Positions 42,721-51,259 of a stretch of 64,000 nucleotides of DNA are shown here, piece by piece. The notes beneath the pieces are model-generated. The model ran no database searches and had not been told where the DNA came from. It saw only the letters and a program-made list of their open reading frames with translations. The stretch is from Bradyrhizobium betae (GTDB lineage: Bacteria > Pseudomonadota > Alphaproteobacteria > Rhizobiales > Xanthobacteraceae), in NCBI RefSeq assembly GCF_008932115.1, contig NZ_CP044543.1:1302001-1366000 (forward strand). Reading direction: 5' to 3'. The position numbers and the translations under genes were made by a program. Each line of letters starts with the position of its first letter. Within the stretch, counting starts at the first letter, position 1.

Positions 42721-45603
42721 TCACAGCATCTGTCGCCGCGCGAATGACGAGAAGGTTCCGCCGGCGGCGCTCAGCTCCGCGAACGTCCCGGCCTCGACGA
42801 TCTTGCCGTCGACCAGCACGATGATCCGGTCGGCGCGTTGCACGGTGCTGAGCCGGTGCGCGATCACGATCCGGGTGACGTTGAGGTTTTCCAGCGCATC
42901 GCTGACGATGGCCTGGGATCGATTGTCCAGCGAGCTCGTCGCCTCGTCGAACAGCAGGACGCGCGGACGACGCGCGATGGCGCGCGCGATCATGATGCGC
43001 TGCCGCTGCCCTCCGGAGAGCGTGCTGACGCCCTCGGACACCTGGGTCAGCATGCCCATCGGCATGGCCTTGATGTCGTCTTCAATTCCCGCGAGGCGCG
43101 CGGCCTCCCAGGCCTGATCGAGCGGCAGCCGGAGCCCGCCGCAGATGTTCTCGTAGATGGTTCCGTTCGCGAGCTTCGCGCTCTGCAGCACGACGCCGAG
43201 CTGGCGCCGCACGGCGCTGGCATCCAGCGTCCCGATCGATTTGCCGTCGTAGAACACCGCGCCCGATTCCGGGTGCTCGAACCCGAGGAGAAGCCGGAAC
43301 AAGGACGATTTGCCGCTTCCGGACGGACCGACGATCGCGACGTATTCGCCCGGCGCAATCTTCAATGTGACGTTGTCGAGCACCATGGGGCCACTCGAAA
43401 GATACCGGAACGACACGCGCGCAAGCTCGATCGATCCGGACAGCTCTCCCGGCGATTTCCGGTCGTCGGAAATCTCCGTGGGGCTGGCAATGAGAGGCCG
43501 CAGCCGGACCAGCGGCGGTATGGCGATGAGCGCCTCGCTCACGCCGCCGGCCCAGGCGCCGATGGCGCCCATCGCTTGGCCGAAGGCGGAAAAGAACGCG
43601 AAGAACGTGCCGATGTCCTTCAGCAGGTTGCTGTCGGAATAGGACGCATAGGCAAAGATGATGAGGGTCGCGATGGTGGGAAACGCCGTCTCGAACGCAC
43701 CGAGGCCGTTTCCCGCCACTTGCGACGACACGAAATACTGCTTCTGGGCCGCGAACTGCCTCGACCAGATTCCAAGCGCGCGCTGCGTCGCCCCTGATAC
43801 TCGCAGCTTGCCGACGCCCGTCAGCAGCTGGAGAATGAATCCGCTGACCTTGCCCTGCTGATTGAAGTGCTTGGTCTCGAAATGCAGCCGGATCAGGTTG
43901 GTGCCGATGATCGCGGCCGCCCTGACCGACGTCAGCGCAAGCGCGATCAGAGCCAGCTTGGGGCTGTAGTAGAGCATCAAGCCGAGGCTGAACACGCAGA
44001 ACAGGCCGGCGATCATCCCGCGCAGCGCGTGACCGGTCAGGGCACGCCGCGCAGCGTCGATGCCCATGGCGCGGTCGACCAATTCGCCGGCCGTGAACTC
44101 CCGGAAGATGGCGGTCGGCAGCCTGAGCAGGCGATCGATCATCGCCGCCTGCAATCGCCAGTCGATCGTCGCTTCCATCCGGAGCATGACGAGGCCCTGC
44201 ATGACCTGCACACCGGCCACCGACAGCGCCGTCAGACCCAGCGACAGCGCGCAGAAGACAAGCTGGTCGAGCTCCGATCGCGGGATGATCGAACTGATCA
44301 GCAGGTTGGTGACGAAGGGCGTCACCAGCGACAGCAGCCCGATCACGGCGACCGCCAGCGCGATGCGCAGACCGCTGCCGCGCGCATAGCGCAGCGCGAA
44401 TTGAAGCAGGTCGGTAAACTCAAGGGATCGTAAGGGCAGCGGCGGATAGAACATCGCCGCTTCCGGCGCGATCTGCATCGCCATGGCGCGATCGACCCGC
44501 CGACGAATTTTCGTCAACGGATCAATCATGACATATCCACGGCCCGGCTCGTAGACCAAAGCGACGGGCTCGCGCTGCTCGCCGAGCCAGCCGACCAGTG
44601 GTCCGGCATCGGTTCGCCACCAATCCGACCGGAGCAGCACCTGCCGCAGCCGCAGGCGGGCATCCTGCGCGATCTGGGCAAGGCCGGCGAAATCCTGCCG
44701 GGCGCCGTCGATCCGTCCGGAGATCGCAATCGGCGTGCGCATCGCGCTGCCGACGATCTGGCAGGCGCCGGCCAGCCGGTCCGACCGGGATACATCGTCC
44801 GCGTCGTGATCGAAGCGCCGCACGATGATGCCGGACAGGCGATCGAAGGCTTCGATCGATTGCGCCGCCGCGAGTGCGTTCCGGCTCGCCAGACGTTCGC
44901 TTTCGTCCAGCCGCTCACGAGCCAGCCTGCCCTGCACGCATGCGACGAAGCTGTGGTGAAACTGATCGATCGCCGGCCAGATCGCGCCGACGGCCGGTCC
45001 TGCGCTGGTGGCAATCGCAGCACATCCCTCCTCGCCCGCCTCGACCCACAGGCCGGACGTCAAAGGCAGCGGATGGCTTCCAGCCGCGTAAGCGGTCCCG
45101 ACTGCCATCAGCCTGAGCTGACCGCGCTCCACGGTCAGCCACAGCAGGCCCCGCATCGGACCGCGTCCGCACGCGCCTGGCGGCAATGCAGCCTCGCCTT
45201 CCGGCACCTCGGCCATCTGCCACAGCGGCGCCGGTCCCGCAACGAAACGGGCGAGCCGCTCGATCCAGCGGGTTGCCTGGGCCTCCGATGACAGCTCGGC
45301 TCTCCGACGCGCGCATGCGCGCGTGCCTTCGGTCCCGACCGCAATGAAGCTCAAGCCGCCGGCGGATGGCAGATCGGGAACGATGTCTCCGCTCTCGACC
45401 CGAAACAGATGATGTCTGCCGCCATATCCGCCTTCGCCGACATCGACGGCAAAGATGTCCACATGACCGGCGACAATCTCGAGCACGCAGCCATGGTGAT
45501 CGAGCCGGATGGGACGGCGGCTATCCAGCGTAAGTTCGACCGGCAGCTCCGTCAACGCCACGAGGCCTGCGCCGGACACGATGCTTTCGACATGACCCGT
45601 CAT
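42721..45603 (-). CDS. NHLM-type bacteriocin export ABC transporter, second subunit (permease/ATPase with large N-terminal domain)
   Basis: This 960-residue protein fits the second ABC component of NHLM/NHLP export systems. About 400 N-terminal residues are soluble, including a cyclic-nucleotide-binding-like beta-barrel near the start, and lack a peptidase. Six helices lie at about 410-690 and an ATPase domain at about 715-960, with Walker A GPSGSGKSS (near 760), signature LSGGQRQR and Walker B VLLFDEATSSLD. It would pair with the C39-bearing transporter to export leader-cleaved peptides. The start overlaps the stop of that gene as ATGA, so translation is coupled. It is the last gene of the leftward operon. 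Confidence 0.88.
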   Translation of the reverse strand: MTGHVESIVSGAGLVALTELPVELTLDSRRPIRLDHHGCVLEIVAGHVDIFAVDVGEGGYGGRHHLFRVESGDIVPDLPSAGGLSFIAVGTEGTRACARRRAELSSEAQATRWIERLARFVAGPAPLWQMAEVPEGEAALPPGACGRGPMRGLLWLTVERGQLRLMAVGTAYAAGSHPLPLTSGLWVEAGEEGCAAIATSAGPAVGAIWPAIDQFHHSFVACVQGRLARERLDESERLASRNALAAAQSIEAFDRLSGIIVRRFDHDADDVSRSDRLAGACQIVGSAMRTPIAISGRIDGARQDFAGLAQIAQDARLRLRQVLLRSDWWRTDAGPLVGWLGEQREPVALVYEPGRGYVMIDPLTKIRRRVDRAMAMQIAPEAAMFYPPLPLRSLEFTDLLQFALRYARGSGLRIALAVAVIGLLSLVTPFVTNLLISSIIPRSELDQLVFCALSLGLTALSVAGVQVMQGLVMLRMEATIDWRLQAAMIDRLLRLPTAIFREFTAGELVDRAMGIDAARRALTGHALRGMIAGLFCVFSLGLMLYYSPKLALIALALTSVRAAAIIGTNLIRLHFETKHFNQQGKVSGFILQLLTGVGKLRVSGATQRALGIWSRQFAAQKQYFVSSQVAGNGLGAFETAFPTIATLIIFAYASYSDSNLLKDIGTFFAFFSAFGQAMGAIGAWAGGVSEALIAIPPLVRLRPLIASPTEISDDRKSPGELSGSIELARVSFRYLSSGPMVLDNVTLKIAPGEYVAIVGPSGSGKSSLFRLLLGFEHPESGAVFYDGKSIGTLDASAVRRQLGVVLQSAKLANGTIYENICGGLRLPLDQAWEAARLAGIEDDIKAMPMGMLTQVSEGVSTLSGGQRQRIMIARAIARRPRVLLFDEATSSLDNRSQAIVSDALENLNVTRIVIAHRLSTVQRADRIIVLVDGKIVEAGTFAELSAAGGTFSSFARRQML

Positions 45604-47765
45604 TCCTGCGACACCAGTCGCGCATACTCGCCGCCCAGCGCCAGCAGCGTCTCGTGCGTTCCGCGCTCGGCGACCTTCCCCTGCCGCAACACGACGATCT
45701 CGTCGCAATCCCTGATCGTGCTCAGCCGATGCGCGATGATGATGCAGGTGCAGCCGGAGCGGCGCAGATTGTCGTCGATCGCCTTCTCGGTGACCGGATC
45801 AAGCGCGGCGGTCGCCTCGTCGAGAACCACGATGGAGGGACGGCCGACGAGCGCGCGGGCGATCTCGATGCGCTGACGCTGCCCGCCGCTGAAATTCGTT
45901 CCGCCTTCGTTGACATAGGATTCGTAATTGCCGGCCCTGATGGCGATCTCGTCCTGGATCTCACCGTCCTTCAGCGCCCGGGTCAGGTCGACATCCGGAA
46001 CGGTACGGTCCCACAGCGTGAGATTGTCGCGCACCGTTCCCTCGAACAGGAAAATGTCCTGATCCACATAGGCGATGGAGTTTGCCAGGATGTTTGGCGG
46101 GACATCCTGGAGCGGAGCGCCGTCGATCAGGATTTCACCGGCCCACGGCTTGTTGAGCCCGCAGATCAGGCGGCCCAGCGTCGACTTTCCGCTGCCGGAC
46201 GCGCCGACCAGCGCCACGCGAGATCCCGGACTGACGGCGATCGAGAGATCGGCGATCAGCGGCGGCTCGAGCAGTGAATAGCCGAACTGCACGTTCCTGA
46301 GCTCGATGCGCCCGGCGAGCTTGGCGGGAAATTGCTGGCTCGATGCATCGTCCTTCGGACTGTCGCCGAGCGGATAGTTGTAGACGTCTTCGAGGCGGTC
46401 GAGCGCGCCGCGGATCAATTGAAATCCGCCGGCCTGGTTGACGAGCGTCGCCACAGGCTCGGAGAAGCTTGCCATCAGCGACTGGAAGGCGACGAGGCTG
46501 CCGAGCGTCAGCGATCCCTCGATGACCCGCAGGCCGCCGAGGATCAGGATCGCCGTCATGGTCATGCCGGAGATCAGGGTCGGGATCATATCGAGCATGA
46601 TCGAGGACGAGGCCAGATCGCGCTCGGCATTGAGAACCTTGGCCTGAATGCCGGACCATTGCCCGAACGCCTCGTCTTCGAGGCCGCTCGCCTTGATCGT
46701 CTCGATCGACCTGACGATGCTGACGACCGCGCCCAGCGACTTGCCGCGCTCCTGTGACAGTCCGCGGCTGAGATCCCCCCGGCGCCGGTGAGAAAGCCGC
46801 AGCGACAGAACGTTGAGCAGCGACAGGCCGATGCAGATCGCGGCCAGCCACACATCGTAGATCGCCATGGCGGCGGCAAAGAATACGACGGAGGTGAGAT
46901 TGAGCACATTCGCGGCGATGCCGCCCGCCAGCAGCCGCGCGATCTGCTCGTTGGCGGCGACGCGCGTTGCGATGTCACCGGCGTGGCGCTGGGTGAAGAA
47001 CTCCATCGGGAGTGCCATCACCCGCCAGAGAAACCGGCTGATCATCACCACCGAGAGTTTTGTCTGCAATCTCAGCAGCAGCGATTGCTGCAGCAGCGTC
47101 AAAATCGTGCGGATCAGCGCCGTGATGGCCATGCCGACCAGCAGCGGCCGCAGCCACCCCGTCAGGTGCTGGATCAGGATGTCGTCGATGAATATCTTCG
47201 AGAAGCTCGCGGCGACGAGGCCGGGAATGACCATGACGAAGCTGAGCAGGACCAGCAGCCCGACCGCAGCCTTCGAGCCGCGCAGTTCGCGAACCAGCAG
47301 ACGCAGCCCGCCGGGCTTGCTGCCTTGCGGAACGAAGCCGGCGTCCGGCTCCATGGTGAGCACGACGCCGGTGAAGCTCCTGTCGAGCTCGTCGATGCCG
47401 ATGCGGCGCCGCCCGAAAGCGGGGTCGTTGATGTAGGCGTACTTCTCCTCGATCCCGTCGAGGACGACGAAATGGTTGAAATTCCAGTGAATGATGCACG
47501 GCGTCGGCGCCGAGCGCAGCGTCGCGAGCTCCTGCCGGAATCCCTTCGCGGACAGGCCGAAGCGCCGAGCTGCCCTGACGACGTTGCTCGCCTTGCTGCC
47601 GTCGCGCGAGACGCCGCATTCGACGCGCAGCTGTTCGAGCGGCACCCACCGGCCATGGAACGCCAGCACCATGGCGAGGCAGGCCGCGCCGCATTCCGCC
47701 GCTTCCATCTGCAGAATCGTCGGCGTCTTCTTGATTCCCGAGCTCGGTGAGGCCTGACTATCCAT
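45600..47765 (-). CDS. NHLM-type bacteriocin export ABC transporter with C39 leader peptidase
   Basis: This 721-residue protein combines three domains. The C39 cysteine peptidase (1 to about 140) shows Gln19, Cys25 in QMEAAECGAAC, His98 in NFNHFVVL and Asp114 in YINDPAFG, all intact. A six-helix membrane domain covers about 165-440. The ATPase has Walker A GASGSGKST (near 527), signature FSGGQRQR and Walker B VVLDEATAALD. It cuts double-glycine leaders and exports the core. It overlaps the HlyD gene by 8 bp and the next ABC gene by 4 bp. The two flanking precursor peptides are the obvious substrates. Confidence 0.92.
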   Translation of the reverse strand: MDSQASPSSGIKKTPTILQMEAAECGAACLAMVLAFHGRWVPLEQLRVECGVSRDGSKASNVVRAARRFGLSAKGFRQELATLRSAPTPCIIHWNFNHFVVLDGIEEKYAYINDPAFGRRRIGIDELDRSFTGVVLTMEPDAGFVPQGSKPGGLRLLVRELRGSKAAVGLLVLLSFVMVIPGLVAASFSKIFIDDILIQHLTGWLRPLLVGMAITALIRTILTLLQQSLLLRLQTKLSVVMISRFLWRVMALPMEFFTQRHAGDIATRVAANEQIARLLAGGIAANVLNLTSVVFFAAAMAIYDVWLAAICIGLSLLNVLSLRLSHRRRGDLSRGLSQERGKSLGAVVSIVRSIETIKASGLEDEAFGQWSGIQAKVLNAERDLASSSIMLDMIPTLISGMTMTAILILGGLRVIEGSLTLGSLVAFQSLMASFSEPVATLVNQAGGFQLIRGALDRLEDVYNYPLGDSPKDDASSQQFPAKLAGRIELRNVQFGYSLLEPPLIADLSIAVSPGSRVALVGASGSGKSTLGRLICGLNKPWAGEILIDGAPLQDVPPNILANSIAYVDQDIFLFEGTVRDNLTLWDRTVPDVDLTRALKDGEIQDEIAIRAGNYESYVNEGGTNFSGGQRQRIEIARALVGRPSIVVLDEATAALDPVTEKAIDDNLRRSGCTCIIIAHRLSTIRDCDEIVVLRQGKVAERGTHETLLALGGEYARLVSQE

Positions 47766-49023
47766 CGACCCCGGTCAGCTTCCTGAGGAGGGGAACGACG
47801 AGATCCAGCGGGCGCCGGTTTCGGGTGGTGATTTCGGCCTGGGCCAGCGTGCCGCTGGTGAGGTGAACCTGCGGCCCTCTTCCCACCGCCCATCGATATC
47901 CGCTCACCGTCGAGGCGTCCTGGTTCAGGGACACGGCGACCGCGTAAGGCGCGCCGTCATGCGAGAACACCTTGACGAGTTGATCGTTGTGCAGCACGGC
48001 CGTCATGCCCTGGGGCGTCACGGGAAATTCGGAGACGCTCGAGACAACCCCGATCATCGTGCCGAATTCCTCGCGCTTGACGGTGCTGGGCGCGACGCGC
48101 ACCTGGAAGCCGGGCTTGACGCTCTTGCCCTGGTCCGCGGGGATATAGACGACCGCCTCGAGCTTCGCGCCCTCGTCCTCGATCAGGACCACAGGCGTGC
48201 CGACGCCAAGGACAGAGCCGGTCGACGTCTTGATCTCCAGCACGCGCCCGGCAATCGGACTCAACACCTGCGAGTTTCGTCCCAGGGTTCCCGCCAGCGA
48301 CTGCATCTCCCGGCGCGCATTGTTGGCCGTGAACTCGGCCTGCTGCAATTCGCGCGCGCGTTGCGTCTCCAGGTCGGTCTTCTGCGCGTGAAGCTTGAGG
48401 ATTTCGTTCTGCGAATCCGTCCGCCGCTGCTGGGCTTCGGTCAATTCGAGACGGCGGTCCTCCAGCGTCTTGCGCGTGGTCAGGCCCTTTGCCATCAGCT
48501 GCTCGAGGTTCTTCACGTCGATATCGAGCGACTGAACGCGCTGGCTAGTTGCCTCGATCACCTTGTTGAAGGCGGCCTCCAGCTTCTCGAAGTTGGAGGC
48601 CTTGACGGCAAGCTCAGCCTCGACCTTCGCGGCCATGTCGTCGTGCTCGCGCTGACGCTCCCTGTACGCTTCCGCGGCGTTGCCGTATTTCTGCTCGATC
48701 TCGGTTTGCGAGATCTGTGCGATCACCTGCCCGCGCTCGACATGGTCGCCGACGGACACGCCGAGCGATGCAAGCCGTCCTTCCACGGCGGAGACCGCGT
48801 CGACGACGCGGCCGCTGCCGACCAGGATTCCCTGACCGGAAACACGCGACGGAATCCGGCCGAAGACGCCCCAGACGATCGCCGCGATCAGCGCGGCCGT
48901 CACGACCGCGGCAAAAATCCAGTCGGCCGGCCTGGTGATCGCGACGAGATGATCGAGCTCGTCGGGCGATGCCGCACGCTGCAACGCGCTGGCGCGGAAA
49001 ATCTGTTCGGCACCGCTCGTCAC
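47758..49023 (-). CDS. HlyD-family adaptor of the NHLM export system
   Basis: This 421-residue periplasmic adaptor has one N-terminal membrane anchor (FAAVVTAALIAAIVWGVFG, about 37-55). The split lipoyl/barrel-sandwich domain starts VSAVEGRLASLGVSVGDHVERG and resumes at LSPIAGRVLEIKTSTG. Between them is a long coiled coil (about 115-250, for instance QSLDIDVKNLEQLMAKG). It links the inner-membrane transporter to an outer-membrane channel; no TolC gene is present in the window. GTG 49023 follows GGGGGAG. First gene of the operon. Confidence 0.9.
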   Translation of the reverse strand: MTSGAEQIFRASALQRAASPDELDHLVAITRPADWIFAAVVTAALIAAIVWGVFGRIPSRVSGQGILVGSGRVVDAVSAVEGRLASLGVSVGDHVERGQVIAQISQTEIEQKYGNAAEAYRERQREHDDMAAKVEAELAVKASNFEKLEAAFNKVIEATSQRVQSLDIDVKNLEQLMAKGLTTRKTLEDRRLELTEAQQRRTDSQNEILKLHAQKTDLETQRARELQQAEFTANNARREMQSLAGTLGRNSQVLSPIAGRVLEIKTSTGSVLGVGTPVVLIEDEGAKLEAVVYIPADQGKSVKPGFQVRVAPSTVKREEFGTMIGVVSSVSEFPVTPQGMTAVLHNDQLVKVFSHDGAPYAVAVSLNQDASTVSGYRWAVGRGPQVHLTSGTLAQAEITTRNRRPLDLVVPLLRKLTGVDG

Positions 49024-49134
49024 GGTTCACTCCCCCGTCGCGATCCGAGAATGCGATTGAGCGATCTGCCCGGCGGCGTTAAGCTTGCGAGACCGGATTG
49101 ACCCTGTCGAGGCGGAAGAGATCGGACACAGCCG

Positions 49135-49674
49135 ATGAGATGGCAACCAGATCGCATCACACCTGTCGCAACGGCACGCGTGCTCGCCGCGCGATGCGCA
49201 TGGCGATGCCTTGGCGTGCTGCTCGCCGCGACTATGTGCGTGAACGCGGGCCTGGCCGGCGTGCTCAGCCAGGCCGATTTGAAGAAGGTCGAGGATCTCC
49301 GGCCGATGTTCGCGGGCCTGATGGGCGATCTGGTCCAGACCGCGAAGCGGCCCGACATCTCCGCCGTCGATGTGGATTGCGTCAAGTCCACGATGCAGAA
49401 CCTTGTCGAGATTTCGCAAGAGCTGTCCAGTTACGAGTATCTGATCACGATTGAGAAGGAGCTGACCAACGTCAGCGAGAACGACCCGACCCGCGATGTC
49501 GTGAGATTTGCCATCGATCAGTCGACCAACATCCTTGCAAGCCAGCGCAGGAAGATTGCGCAGCTTCCCGATCAATGCACGAGATCCACGCTGGCGCTGG
49601 CCAAGTCCCAACAGGCGCTTCAAGTCGTGGACACGACGGCCGGGATTCTCGGTTCTATTCGCTCCCGGCTTTGA
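49135..49674 (+). CDS. Small secreted helical protein divergent from the NHLM operon, candidate immunity protein
   Basis: This 179-residue protein has an N-terminal hydrophobic segment (CLGVLLAATMCVNAGLAG, about 25-42) that can be a Sec signal or anchor. The mature part of about 135 residues is helical, with two cysteines (DVDCVKS and PDQCTRS) that could form a disulfide. No family is recognised. It lies between the export operon and the second precursor gene. Bacteriocin immunity proteins are often small and envelope-located, so immunity is a reasonable inference, but nothing in the sequence proves it. Confidence 0.6.
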   Translation: MRWQPDRITPVATARVLAARCAWRCLGVLLAATMCVNAGLAGVLSQADLKKVEDLRPMFAGLMGDLVQTAKRPDISAVDVDCVKSTMQNLVEISQELSSYEYLITIEKELTNVSENDPTRDVVRFAIDQSTNILASQRRKIAQLPDQCTRSTLALAKSQQALQVVDTTAGILGSIRSRL

Positions 49675-49871
49675 GCTGTCCGATCGCCGCGCGCGATGAC
49701 GGAATGGTGTCGCATAGGGTCGAACCTTGCCGGATCGTGAGTTGAATGAGGTCATCCGATCGGATGACAATTTGCGAATTTTGGACGGCCTGCCCGCCGA
49801 AATATTGCATACGGGCTCATCGGCGCGGTGATCGTCGTCACACAGGACGAACGCACATCCTTCAATTGAAA

Positions 49872-49894
49872 ATCCCGGGCCGAAGGCCCGGGAT
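49872..49894 (-). terminator. Terminator of precursor peptide B
   Basis: A perfect 10-bp stem ATCCCGGGCC/GGCCCGGGAT with a three-base loop lies 3 bp beyond the stop of the leftward peptide gene, followed on the minus strand by TTTTCAATT. Confidence 0.8.
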
Positions 49895-49897
49895 GCG

Positions 49898-50155
49898 CTA
49901 GATGAACAACTGTGGAGCTGGCTGGCCGTCACGACATTCTGTGCGGCACGGTCGGGCCCGAGCCCGGGCCCGTCGGGGATGGGTAATCACCTTGATGATG
50001 GCTTCCGCCACTTTCAATCCATCGTGCTTGAGCCAGTCCCAGGCAGAGGACGCCTCGTGCTTAATCCAGCCCCACAGGCCGCCGCCCGCGACGGCATCGA
50101 GCTCCTCGAGCGAGAGCTCGCAATTTGCAAAGTCGTTGTTCTCCGGAACCTTCAT
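49898..50155 (-). CDS. Double-glycine precursor peptide B (candidate bacteriocin)
   Basis: This 85-residue precursor starts at ATG 50155 behind GGGAGA. Its 25-residue leader (ENNDFANCELSLEELDAVAGG, residues 5-25 in two halves of one motif) matches peptide A at NND, AN, ELS, LD and VAGG. The 60-residue core starts GLWGWIKHEASSAWDWLKHD, an amphipathic Trp/Lys helix, continues LKVAEAIIKVITHP and ends in an Arg-rich tail (RRARARARP) with two Cys. The Arg tail is coded by a GC-rich palindrome and may be a late addition. Core A is hydrophobic and core B cationic, as in two-peptide bacteriocins. An in-frame start 13 codons upstream lacks a ribosome site. Confidence 0.8.
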   Translation of the reverse strand: MKVPENNDFANCELSLEELDAVAGGGLWGWIKHEASSAWDWLKHDGLKVAEAIIKVITHPRRARARARPCRTECRDGQPAPQLFI

Positions 50156-50346
50156 CTTCGTGTCTCCCGCTGACGCTGCGAGTCCATCCCGCAACCGCGG
50201 ACAACATGTCGGCGCGCCGCCGGGACTGCTGTGATCCCGGTCACCCGGTCGTCATGGGCGGTGTTTTTGTCGCTGCGTCCAAGGCGGATTGCTGGACCGC
50301 TCGAGCGTGGCCGGCGATAGCGCTGGCACACTTCCGGAAAATTCGC

Positions 50347-50399
50347 CTGGCTGGGGCGGGAGGGATCGAACCTCCGAATGGCGGAATCAAAATCCGCTG
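50347..50399. other. Distal attachment repeat: copy of the tRNA-Gln 3' part (att site)
   Basis: These 53 bp are identical to 57450-57502, which is the 3' two thirds of tRNA-Gln(UUG) plus one flanking base. The copy begins within the anticodon stem and includes CCA, so it cannot be a tRNA. A direct repeat of a tRNA 3' end is the mark left by a tyrosine-integrase insertion. Confidence 0.9.
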
Positions 50400-50641
50400 G
50401 AAACCTCAACAAAATCAACGGCTATTCTGAGATTTTGGGTCCATTGCACCATTGATAACCAATGCGCAATTTGGACGATCAGAACAAAATTTCCCTCCAA
50501 AAACAGATAAGACCATGACACGGCTTCGAGTGAGTGCGGCGCAGAGGCCTGCTTTCAGATGAGAACTAGAACGCGGCAGGCGGCCGTACCGATTTCTGCT
50601 TGTGACCCGAAGCGGACTATTCGGGCCACGGTGCAGATGTT

Positions 50642-51007
50642 ATGGGGGGCTGGATGTCATTTCTTTTGTGCATGCTCGCTGTTGCACTCCTCGGCATTGC
50701 CGGATGGGGCTTCAGGAACGTGATGACGGAGTTGGCCAAGTCACATCCCAATGAGCCGCTGGACACCTTTTCTCGTAGGTTCGAGGTTGATGCTTTCATC
50801 TGGAGCCGTCGTGCTCCGCCGGCGCTACGGAAGCAATACATCGCTACGCAAGCTTGCGCCGTCCCTGCGCTTCTCTGTTTGGCCGCGCTTGTGTGGATTA
50901 ACGAGCCACGTCCGAATGCCCGAGCCTTGGGAACTGTTGGCTTTTGCGCGATATCATTTTTCGCAGCAGCGCTTTTGGCTTGGAAGGCTCTTCGGCGAGG
51001 GGAATGA
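50642..51007 (+). CDS. Small membrane protein of unknown function (island)
   Basis: This 121-residue protein has a first hydrophobic helix at about 5-25 (SFLLCMLAVALLGIAGWGF), a polar basic middle (TFSRRFEVDAFIWSRRAPP) and two more helices at about 70-86 and 95-113. It ends in a basic KALRRGE tail. No family recognised. The ribosome site is not convincing, so the start could be MSFLL at 50654. It is the first gene inside the island. The 450-bp gap before it (50195 on) contains only the att repeat and A/T-rich sequence. Confidence 0.5.
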   Translation: MGGWMSFLLCMLAVALLGIAGWGFRNVMTELAKSHPNEPLDTFSRRFEVDAFIWSRRAPPALRKQYIATQACAVPALLCLAALVWINEPRPNARALGTVGFCAISFFAAALLAWKALRRGE

Positions 51008-51259
51008 AACTTCTTGGGATCAGCTAGTCTGCTATTGGCCCGTGGCTGACGTTGGCCCAGAGAGCGAGCGCGTCCGCTTCGGACGAGTAATCGGACTAAG
51101 TTCAAGCTGGCCGTGAGGACAGTCTTTGACCCGTAGCGGACTTGACGGTTCGGATCGTCAGAGAGCCGCAAAACCGAACAATGTGCCGTTAGTCACATAA
51201 GCCCCCCTTGCCTTTGGGCAGTCTGTGCATAGGCTGCGCACATATTGCTGGGGACTGAA

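Noticed and set aside
42372..50155. Bacteriocin locus as cargo of the tRNA-Gln island
   Set aside because: It lies outside the 53-bp repeat pair: the tRNA 3' end points left and the distal repeat is at 50347, so the locus is on the far side of the junction. A separate older insertion cannot be excluded.
50348..50399. A second tRNA-Gln gene
   Set aside because: Only the 3' part is present; the D arm and 5' acceptor strand are replaced by unrelated sequence.
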